A DNA stretch of 38,604 nucleotides, from assembly GCA_017640445.1 (NCBI GenBank), contig JAEPQQ010000006.1, forward strand, positions 10,727 to 49,330, in the 5' to 3' direction. Below the pieces are notes generated by a model. It searched no databases. It was not told where the DNA came from and saw only the letters and a program-made list of their open reading frames with translations. The DNA is from Bacteroidia bacterium. GTDB lineage: Bacteria; Bacteroidota; Bacteroidia; NS11-12g; UBA9320. Shown in pieces: positions 31,753-38,604 of the stretch (the stretch's first letter is position 1; each line of letters opens with the position of its first letter). A program made the translations under genes and the position numbers.

Positions 31753-33729
31753 ATGGAATTTAGAATAAAACATGTCATACTTTGGCCAAAAGATGAAACG
31801 AAGGAAATCAGAATAATCCCCTTTGAAATAGACAAAATTAATATCATCACAGGTGAAAGTCATAAGGGAAAATCGTCCTTAGTTCATATCATCGATTATT
31901 GTTTGGGAGGCAATAAATGCACAATCCCGGTTGGAATTATCAGGGACAAAACAGAATGGTTTGGGTTACACATTGCTGTTGAAAAGACTGAGATATTAGT
32001 AGCACGAAAAGAACCAGGGCAACTGATATCTACTGGCGAAATGTATTTTACAGAAGAAAGTAAAATCGATTTAAATGTTAAGCCATTCGGAAATACCAAT
32101 GTAAAGAATGTAATAAACCAATTCAATCGAATAGCTCAATTCTCAACTATGGACTTCAAGAATGAAGAATCTGTCGGCTATTTTAGGGAAAGGGCAAGTT
32201 TTAGAGATACAAGTGCTTTTCAATTTCAACCACAACACATTATAGCAAACCCATATACACTCTTTTTCAAGGCAGACACCTTTGAACATCAGGAAAAATT
32301 AAAGTCAATTTTTCCATTGGTTTTAGGTATTATTAATAATGAAACCCTTGCTCTTCGTAAGGAATTAAGAGAGTTAGAAAATGAATTACGCAGGAAGCAA
32401 AATGCTCTCAACGAAAAGAAGAGGGCAAAGGAGGCATGGTTAAATAGTGTTAGTTCTCTTTATATCAAGGCTAAAAGCCTTAGTCTATTGCCCAATTCGC
32501 CGTCTGAAACAACAGATTGGGATGCTGAAAAATATTTACGCTACCTAGTGCAGGTACTCGAAAGTTTTCGCGAAAACCCAGTTCCGACATATGAGCCAGG
32601 TACATCAGAAAAGTCGCTTGAATCACTTAATATTTTAACAGAAAAAGAAAGAGAGATTGCAAGAGAAATTTCTTCACGAGAAATAAAACTGAGTAAAATC
32701 CTTAAGGTTAATCAGACCCGTGTCGATTATACCAATACAGTTAATGTGAAACAGGCAAGACTAGAACCTGTAAGCTGGTTCAATGAAAAACTTAAAAACG
32801 AAAATTGCCCGTTTTGTGGCTCAGAACATCAAACGGCAAAAGAACAAGTTCAATCTCTTCAAAAAGTAGCAGTTAAGCTGGAAACGATTTCTCAAACTGT
32901 AGCCTCTCCGGATCTAGTTTTAGATAAGGAAATTTCAGAAATAAGACAAGGCATTAAAGAATTGGAAGAAAAAAGAAAAATCGTTAGAGATAATATTCGA
33001 GAGATAACAACGACTAATGAGCAAGAAAGAAAAAAACAGCAGTCTATTGAAGGAATATACCGTTTTATTGGCCGATTAGAAGAGGCTCTCGAAAATGTTC
33101 AATCTGTAGAAATTGACAGTGAATTGGATAAAGAAATTAAAGCTATTTCTGCACGCATCGAAGAGATAAGAAACAGGATAAGAGAAAACGAAGAAAAGAC
33201 GAAACTCGAGGATGCCATTGACAGATTGTCCACGATAACAGCACATTATGTTGAACAATTGGATATTGATAGACCAAAGGATGTTGTTAAGTTAGATATC
33301 GCCAATTTAACATTGCGTATAACATCACAGAATAGCAGACAAAACTATCTTTGGGAAATTGGTAGTGGTGCAAATTGGATGGGGTATCATATATCAATCA
33401 TATTAGCGCTACATGAATTCTTTTTAGAATTAACCCAAAGTCACATTCCTACTTTCCTTTTTATTGACCAACCTACACAAGTATACTTTCCAGAAAAATG
33501 GCCAAATGAAGGCGAAATAGAAAATATTAGTGAAGATGAACATTCGGATTTTGCACAGGCTAGAAAAATATTTAAAGCACTTGAATTAGGAATGAAAAGA
33601 ACGAAAAATAAACTTCAAATAATTGTCGCTGAACATGCTCCGATTCTGACTTGGAAAGATATTGATAATGTGAATTTGGTTGAAGAATGGAGGGGTGAAG
33701 GAGGAGCATTAATCCCAATGAATTGGTAA
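31753..33729 (+). CDS. DUF3732 ABC-type ATPase of the ABC-3C system
   Basis: 658 residues. SMC/Rad50-like: Walker A GESHKGKSS (34-42) near the N-terminus, a coiled coil (about 195-480) broken by a zinc-hook-like C352-x-x-C355 (NCPFCG), signature IGSGANWMGYH (536-546), Walker B FLFIDQPTQVYFP (D572) and His-loop AEH (H628). The residue after the Walker B Asp is Gln573 rather than Glu, as is typical for DUF3732, suggesting slow or signal-gated ATP hydrolysis. Predicted to sense a foreign nucleoprotein or a perturbed cellular process and release the Cap4-like effector. Confidence 0.85.
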   Translation: MEFRIKHVILWPKDETKEIRIIPFEIDKINIITGESHKGKSSLVHIIDYCLGGNKCTIPVGIIRDKTEWFGLHIAVEKTEILVARKEPGQLISTGEMYFTEESKIDLNVKPFGNTNVKNVINQFNRIAQFSTMDFKNEESVGYFRERASFRDTSAFQFQPQHIIANPYTLFFKADTFEHQEKLKSIFPLVLGIINNETLALRKELRELENELRRKQNALNEKKRAKEAWLNSVSSLYIKAKSLSLLPNSPSETTDWDAEKYLRYLVQVLESFRENPVPTYEPGTSEKSLESLNILTEKEREIAREISSREIKLSKILKVNQTRVDYTNTVNVKQARLEPVSWFNEKLKNENCPFCGSEHQTAKEQVQSLQKVAVKLETISQTVASPDLVLDKEISEIRQGIKELEEKRKIVRDNIREITTTNEQERKKQQSIEGIYRFIGRLEEALENVQSVEIDSELDKEIKAISARIEEIRNRIRENEEKTKLEDAIDRLSTITAHYVEQLDIDRPKDVVKLDIANLTLRITSQNSRQNYLWEIGSGANWMGYHISIILALHEFFLELTQSHIPTFLFIDQPTQVYFPEKWPNEGEIENISEDEHSDFAQARKIFKALELGMKRTKNKLQIIVAEHAPILTWKDIDNVNLVEEWRGEGGALIPMNW

Positions 33730-34061
33730 ACGAAGAATAATTAGTGAATCAAACTCCATAAATACGTACAACATTTCACCAAGTTTTAATTAATAAAGCC
33801 CGGTTAGAAATGTTTCAAAACGGAAGTGGGCGAGAGGTAGTAGATTTAATTTGTAGTCTTCCTGATTTTTGTTGGCAACCGATGTGTTGTTTAGTTCGTT
33901 TTGAATCAACGCAAAGAAGCAACAAGTTTTTCTTGATTAATCTATTTCGATTAAATGTGCGTTGTTGGGAAAACATACAAACATGCCGATAGGTGTGGAT
34001 TATAAATGTTTGCTTATGTATAATTAATTGCTATATTTTAGTATAAAATAGAGTATAAGAC
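33730..34061. other. AT-rich intergenic region
   Basis: No convincing gene; a 60-codon frame from 33810 has the composition of random AT-rich sequence. CAAAACG and CGTTTTG form a distant 7-bp inverted pair (around 33817 and 33897). At the right end TTG (34010-34012), a 19-bp spacer and TATATTTT (34032-34039, one mismatch) make a promoter for the small gene at 34062. Confidence 0.5.
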
Positions 34062-34322
34062 ATGATAGAAATAAATTTCGAAATTGATGACCTCGATAAT
34101 AAACCGAACAGTGAATTCGTCAAGAAGGCGAAAGAATATTTAGAGAATGCTATTAACCCTTTCCGAAATGAGATTAAAAAAGAAGGTGGATCCGTAAAAA
34201 TAACTATCAACGGTAGGTTGGAAAGAGACCCTACGTACACAGGATTATCTGAAGACCTAATTAATAGACTTGAAGCGGTAATTAAAGTCACCATGTATGA
34301 CCACGGTAATGGTTTTCGATAA
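34062..34322 (+). CDS. Small hypothetical protein
   Basis: 86 residues, beginning MIEINFEIDDLDNKPNSEF: a strand, a long amphipathic helix (VKKAKEYLENAINPFRNEI), two strands (GSVKITINGRLERD) and a helix (SEDLINRLEAVIKVTM). Charged and cytoplasmic. It has a promoter-like element and an ATG at the right distance, so it is probably real; no family is recognised. Position at the right end of the AT-rich island and directly before a structured element suggests accessory DNA. Confidence 0.5.
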   Translation: MIEINFEIDDLDNKPNSEFVKKAKEYLENAINPFRNEIKKEGGSVKITINGRLERDPTYTGLSEDLINRLEAVIKVTMYDHGNGFR

Positions 34323-34375
34323 ATACTAGAAAATGTATTGCCCTTTAAACTGAAGGGTCGAAATATGGTGGACTC

Positions 34376-34591
34376 CGCAGGGTTAGCATAACTGCAAATT
34401 AGAAATGATACTTGGTTTCTTAGGTTGAAGAGATCTAAGGAGGTTTAAAACCAAGATGTGGTAGCCAAACGGGTGCAACTACCAGTTGTGAAGACTTTGT
34501 GTAAATTATAACTGACCAACATCAAGGATTAGCTTTGACATAAAACCACGGCCGTTATGCTGCCTGCGGGTCAGAGCTAATTTTAGTTGGC
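34376..34591. other. Structured intergenic element, candidate ncRNA or recombination site
   Basis: Within the 394-bp gap (34323-34716) several stems line up: TTGGTTT/AAACCAA (34413-34454) with inner TTAG/CTAA; TGGTAG/CTACCA (34460-34485); a 12-bp stem 34529-34540 with 34571-34582 (one G-U); and CCAAC/GTTGG (34517-34521, 34587-34591). In addition CCGCAGG-GTTA-GCATAAC (34376-34393) is complementary to GTTATGC-TG-CCTGCGG (34555-34570), which lies in the loop of the 12-bp hairpin, so a pseudoknot or an alternative fold is possible. GCATAAC/GTTATGC is one mismatch from integron R-box patterns, but the arm order is not that of a normal attC. No tRNA, tmRNA, 6S or RNase P signature. Confidence 0.5.
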
Positions 34592-34716
34592 CAAACCATA
34601 GCCACAAATCTTTAATGACAATCAGCCCATAATTTATATTATGTTAACTAAAACAAATCAAAGGAAACCATGATGCTTGCACACCATGGCCCCTCTATTC
34701 GTATTTCCTATTAGGA

Positions 34717-35955
34717 TTAACCTCCTAATTCCTTGATCAATGCCTTCGTCTCATCGTACTTCTCCTGGTACTTATCGTCATTCGCAACAAGCCGCCCGTA
34801 CAACTTCTTTAAGTTCTTAGCCAAATCAAGTTTCTGATCATCCGGATAATCACCTACAGCCATTGCCTCAGCGAATTTCTCAGCCGCCTTTGCATACAAA
34901 GCGTCAATTTCTTCTTCCATTGGCAATGTCTTCTCGTAATTCGTCTCCGCAGCAATCTTATCAGCAATTGGCTTACAACGATCCAAATAAATTACACCCA
35001 GGTTAAACCATGCATCAGCATAATTTGGATCCAACTCCACCACTTTCAAATAGCTCTCTTCTGCCTCCTTGTCCTTACCTAAGTTGTAATAGTTAATGGC
35101 GCGAGCAAAATACAATACTTCGCTTTCTGGCTCATTTTCAATGGCTTCGTTCAATTTTTGAATCAATTCCTCTGAACGACCCAACTTCATAAACAAGTCA
35201 AGCTCGGCACGCATCAGGTTCACGTTTCGATCGTCCATCTCTCTACCCATTGCAATGTACTTCAATGCACCGCTCGTATCCTTCTCTTCCAACAAGATGT
35301 TCGCCATATCGCCATAAATACGAGGATCGGCATAGGCATTGTCGATCAACTCTTGCAGCAATTCCTTTGCTTTTGCATTATCTCCAGCTCCGGAAGCCGC
35401 ATACGAAGAGTACAACATAATCGTCTCTTTATTGATCTGTGCCTGCTTTAACAGAAACTGATCTTCGTCGTACGGTAAGATCTTCAATACCTGACTATAC
35501 GCATTGAGGGCGGTTTTATAATCCTTTTTGTTAAACGTGCTCACTCCTATGTTGTAGTGACCAATGGCACAGTTTACCAAGCCTTTTTTACTCAATGAGG
35601 TCAACTTGCCCTTAACATCGGTTTCGATGCTCTTAAAGAACGATTCCGTTGCCACATTCAGTGCATCCGGATGTGCTCCTTTCTGCTCGTCGCTGCCTTC
35701 GTTGTTCAGCGTTAAATACGTAACACCGCGGTAGTACCACATTTTGTAGTTGTTGCTCGTCTTGGTGTGTGCCTTGGCCGCCTCAATATCGGCGAGGTTT
35801 TCCGCTATTCGCTGATGACGGGCCTCAGGCGTCTGATCCATATTGCCTTCCTCCCAGCTCATCTTAACGGATTCAACCTTAAATGGTTGAGCCTGAACCA
35901 TTACCGAGGTTAAGGCAAACACCATAATTAAAAGTGATCTTGTCATTTGTCGCAT
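34717..35955 (-). CDS. Tetratricopeptide repeat protein, exported
   Basis: 412 residues from the ATG at 35955 (signal peptide TRSLLIMVFALTSVMVQAQ); the ATG at 35970 would overlap gyrA by 11 bp and gives a worse signal peptide. The body is a series of about ten TPR-like helix pairs; a textbook one is EESYLKVVELDPNYADAWFNLGVIYLD. Such TPR proteins serve as periplasmic scaffolds. The gene follows gyrA by four bases on the same strand and is probably co-transcribed with it, an arrangement common in Bacteroidota. Function is otherwise unknown. Confidence 0.85.
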   Translation of the reverse strand: MRQMTRSLLIMVFALTSVMVQAQPFKVESVKMSWEEGNMDQTPEARHQRIAENLADIEAAKAHTKTSNNYKMWYYRGVTYLTLNNEGSDEQKGAHPDALNVATESFFKSIETDVKGKLTSLSKKGLVNCAIGHYNIGVSTFNKKDYKTALNAYSQVLKILPYDEDQFLLKQAQINKETIMLYSSYAASGAGDNAKAKELLQELIDNAYADPRIYGDMANILLEEKDTSGALKYIAMGREMDDRNVNLMRAELDLFMKLGRSEELIQKLNEAIENEPESEVLYFARAINYYNLGKDKEAEESYLKVVELDPNYADAWFNLGVIYLDRCKPIADKIAAETNYEKTLPMEEEIDALYAKAAEKFAEAMAVGDYPDDQKLDLAKNLKKLYGRLVANDDKYQEKYDETKALIKELGG

Positions 35956-35959
35956 TTTA

Positions 35960-38557
35960 TTAGTTGTCATTATTGTCTACTTTATCAGACGATTCTTCGC
36001 CGCCATTGTCGGCTCCTCCTTCCTCATTTCCACTATCAACTGAAGCATTTGTCTCGCCATCCGGCCCTACTCCTGCTTCTCCGTCAACGCCTTCTACCTC
36101 ATCTTCTTCCTCGTCTTTCTTCACTTTCGCTACCGATGCAATTTCATCGTTCGACTTCATCTTGATCAAACGTACACCCTGCGTAGCTCTTCCCATCACA
36201 CGTAACTCGTCTAATGGCAGTCGGATCGCGATTCCAGACTTGTTGATGATCATTAGCTGGTCGTCGTCTGTTACCGCCTTTATGGCCACAAGATTACCGG
36301 TTTTTTCAGTGATATTCAGGGTTTTTACTCCCTTTCCACCACGCTTCGTAATTCGATAATCTTCAACGGCAGTTCGTTTGCCGTATCCTTTTTCCGAAAC
36401 TACCATAACGGTTTCTTCTTCCAGATTACCGACACAAACCATGCCAACCACTTCGTCGTTTTCATCTTCCAGGCGAACTCCTCGTACACCAGCAGCCGTT
36501 CTACCCATTGGCCGAACATCTGCCTCGTTGAACCGAATTGCCTTACCCGACTTCTTGGCCAAAATCACTTCATTTTGTCCGTCCGTCATCTTCACCTCAA
36601 GCAATTCATCTCCTTCTTTGATGGTGATGGCGTTAATACCATTGGAACGCGGTCGCGAATATGCACGAAGCGTCGTTTTCTTAATGATACCATTCTTTGA
36701 ACACATGATGATGAAATTGTTATCGAGGTATTCATCATCCTTCAATCCTTCAACAGCAATATATGCCTTGATCTGATCGTCTTTTGGTATGGCAATCAGG
36801 TTTTGAATAGGTCTACCCTTCGTTGCCTTAGCACCTTCAGGAATCTCGTATACCTTCATCCAGAAACATCGTCCCTGCTCGGTAAAGAACAACATGTAAT
36901 TATGTGTTCTGGCCGACAACAGGTGCTCAACAAAGTCTTCATCGCGGTGTTTTACACCCCGGTTTCCAACGCCACCTCTCCCCTGCGTTCGGTATTCCGA
37001 CAACAGCGTACGTTTGATGTAACCCATGTGTGAAATGGTAATTACAACGTCTTCGTTCGGGATCAGGTCTTCAATATTTAGGTCGCCGCTATCATATTCG
37101 ATGTTGGTACGACGTTCATCTCCATATTTCTCTTTAACAGCAAGTAGTTCATCCTTAATGATGCTCATTCGGATGTCTTCACTACCCAAAATCTCTTCCA
37201 ATCGTGCGATGGTCTCCATGATTTGCTTGTGCTCTTCACGGATTTTGTCGCGCTCGAGACCGGTCAACTTCTGAAGTCGCATGTCAAGAATTGCACGCGC
37301 CTGAATTTCAGATAGTTGATAGTTAGACATTAAACCATTTCGAGCTTCTTCCGGACTCTTCGATGCACGGATCAAAGCAATCACTTCATCCAGGTTGTCA
37401 AGGGCAATCAATAAGCCCTCTAAAATGTGCGCCTTTTTCTTTGCTTCCTCTAACTCGTACTCGGTTCGTCGAACTACTACTTCGTGTCGATGCTCAACGT
37501 AGTACTCGATCATCTGTTTCAGGTTCAACATCTCCGGTCGCCCTTTAACCAAAGCAATGTTATTTACTGAAAATGAGGTTTGTAGAGGTGTGTACTTAAA
37601 CAACTGATTAAGCACAATATTTGGAATGGCATCGCGCTTTAGGTCGAATACCACACGCAATCCTTTTCGATCGGATTCATCGCGAATTTCAGAAATACCG
37701 TCAATTACCTTCTCGTTCACGAGGTCAACCGCCTTCACAATGATTTGCGATGGGCTTACCTGATACGGTACTTCGGTAATAACGATCTGCTCCTTCCCTG
37801 TTTTGGTTTGGGTAAACTCGGCTTTACCGCGCATAACCACTCGACCACGGCCAGTTTCAAAGGCATTGCGCACACCTTCATAACCGTAAATCGTACCGCC
37901 GGTTGGGAAATCAGGAGCTTTTACAAACTCCATCAACTCCGATATGGTAATTTCCCGGTTGTCGATATAGGCTACCGTACCATCAATTACCTCCGATAAG
38001 TTGTGAGGCGCCATGTTGGTTGCCATACCTACTGCAATACCTGCAGCTCCGTTTACCAGAAGACTAGGAATCTTGGATGGTAAAACCGTTGGCTCTTTCA
38101 ACGAATCGTCGAAGTTGGTCTGAAAATCAACCGTGTTCTTGTCGATATCGGTCATCATTTCTTCCGCGATTTTTCGCATCCGGGCCTCGGTATATCGCAT
38201 TGCTGCGGGTGGATCACCGTCAATGGAACCAAAGTTCCCCTGCCCGTCTACCATGGGGTAGCGCAAACTCCAGGGCTGAGCCATCCGCACCATGGTGTCG
38301 TAAACCGACGAATCACCATGCGGGTGATACTTACCCAACACCTCTCCCACAATTCTGGCCGACTTCTTATAAGGACGGTTACTCGCAAGTCCCAATTCCG
38401 TCATCCCATATAAAACCCGACGATGAACGGGCTTTAAACCATCTCGCACATCGGGTAGCGCTCTGGAGACAATTACCGACATCGAATAATCGATGTAGGC
38501 CGTCTTCATTTCGTCCTCGATGTTTATTGGTATAATCTTCTCGTTTGGATTGTCCAT
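35960..38557 (-). CDS. gyrA: DNA gyrase subunit A
   Basis: 865 residues. It introduces negative supercoils with GyrB. The catalytic Tyr is at 122 ([11 protein letters not shown]), exactly the E. coli position. The quinolone-resistance region [19 protein letters not shown] keeps Ser83 and Asp87, so no known resistance substitution is present. The C-terminal pinwheel is shown by repeated blades including the GyrA-box-like [10 protein letters not shown]. After about residue 810 a low-complexity, acidic tail (EEEDEVEG ... SDKVDNNDN) extends beyond the blades; it is rich in Glu, Asp, Gly. A TAGTTTTA element (38589-38596, minus strand, one mismatch) lies 32 bp before the start. Followed by the TPR gene. 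Confidence 0.97.
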   Translation of the reverse strand: MDNPNEKIIPINIEDEMKTAYIDYSMSVIVSRALPDVRDGLKPVHRRVLYGMTELGLASNRPYKKSARIVGEVLGKYHPHGDSSVYDTMVRMAQPWSLRYPMVDGQGNFGSIDGDPPAAMRYTEARMRKIAEEMMTDIDKNTVDFQTNFDDSLKEPTVLPSKIPSLLVNGAAGIAVGMATNMAPHNLSEVIDGTVAYIDNREITISELMEFVKAPDFPTGGTIYGYEGVRNAFETGRGRVVMRGKAEFTQTKTGKEQIVITEVPYQVSPSQIIVKAVDLVNEKVIDGISEIRDESDRKGLRVVFDLKRDAIPNIVLNQLFKYTPLQTSFSVNNIALVKGRPEMLNLKQMIEYYVEHRHEVVVRRTEYELEEAKKKAHILEGLLIALDNLDEVIALIRASKSPEEARNGLMSNYQLSEIQARAILDMRLQKLTGLERDKIREEHKQIMETIARLEEILGSEDIRMSIIKDELLAVKEKYGDERRTNIEYDSGDLNIEDLIPNEDVVITISHMGYIKRTLLSEYRTQGRGGVGNRGVKHRDEDFVEHLLSARTHNYMLFFTEQGRCFWMKVYEIPEGAKATKGRPIQNLIAIPKDDQIKAYIAVEGLKDDEYLDNNFIIMCSKNGIIKKTTLRAYSRPRSNGINAITIKEGDELLEVKMTDGQNEVILAKKSGKAIRFNEADVRPMGRTAAGVRGVRLEDENDEVVGMVCVGNLEEETVMVVSEKGYGKRTAVEDYRITKRGGKGVKTLNITEKTGNLVAIKAVTDDDQLMIINKSGIAIRLPLDELRVMGRATQGVRLIKMKSNDEIASVAKVKKDEEEDEVEGVDGEAGVGPDGETNASVDSGNEEGGADNGGEESSDKVDNNDN

Positions 38558-38604
38558 ACGGTAAAAAATTAATTAAATGTTAAGATGGTAAAACTACGAT
38601 GAAA

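Noticed and set aside
33810-33992. Open frame of 60 codons after the ABC-3C ATPase gene
   Set aside because: Composition is that of AT-rich non-coding DNA, with many Cys/Trp/Phe, no start-site signal and no recognisable motif.
34376-34591. Integron attC site
   Set aside because: The 7-bp boxes are one mismatch from consensus and the CCGCAGG arm lies outside them, opposite to the attC arrangement; no integron integrase is present.
38307-38312. Quinolone-resistance mutation in gyrA
   Set aside because: Ser83 and Asp87 are both the sensitive-type residues.
1-38604. tRNA, rRNA, CRISPR arrays, transposases
   Set aside because: I looked for T-loop motifs, regularly spaced repeats and transposase motifs by eye and found none; a covariance-model scan would be decisive.

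Overview
The window looks like chromosomal DNA of a marine-type Bacteroidota (Flavobacteriales-like). Reasons: a C-terminal type IX secretion (T9SS) sorting domain, many start sites preceded by the Bacteroidota promoter signature TTG-N19-21-TAnnTTTG, almost no Shine-Dalgarno sequences, Bacteroidota-typical families (DUF2130, DUF3817, a 7TMR-DISM histidine kinase, GlxA-type AraC regulator) and a gyrA-TPR gene pair. The genus cannot be named from the sequence alone.

Layout. 1-9.5 kb holds mostly single-gene or two-gene units: a truncated FemAB/GNAT-like acyltransferase, a YdjM-like membrane protein, DUF1761, a LysE exporter, a Kelch/T9SS secreted protein, a DUF2130 coiled-coil protein, a HTH regulator, and a GlxA-like regulator divergent from two small detoxification-type proteins. 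9.6-15.7 kb is a tight four-gene operon: a secreted barrel-like protein, a membrane-embedded amidohydrolase, an HNH-like domain fused to an AAA/ABC-type ATPase, and a separate HNH nuclease. It resembles Septu (PtuAB) in its ATPase plus HNH core but has an unusual composition, and is my best candidate for an undescribed system. 15.8-20.7 kb carries a TGS-less threonyl-tRNA synthetase and an NAD-salvage locus (NrtR-like Nudix regulator divergent from nicotinamide phosphoribosyltransferase and a PRPP synthetase-like gene), with two copies of a 17-bp palindrome in the divergent promoter region that probably are the NrtR operators. 20.7-25.9 kb: secreted serine beta-lactamase-like hydrolase, CPD photolyase, orphan histidine kinase and an unknown protein.

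26-34.7 kb is accessory DNA: a McrB_N-HNH protein (predicted type IV-like restriction enzyme), an envelope protein/lipoprotein pair, then a visibly AT-rich island encoding an ABC-three-component (ABC-3C) conflict system (Cap4-like nuclease effector, middle component, DUF3732 ATPase), preceded by a possible HTH gene remnant and followed by a small hypothetical gene and a strongly structured intergenic element. 34.7-38.6 kb returns to core genes: a TPR protein and gyrA on the minus strand.

Three separate nuclease-based conflict loci within about 24 kb suggest a defence-rich chromosomal segment. No tRNA, rRNA, CRISPR array, transposase or integrase was recognised.
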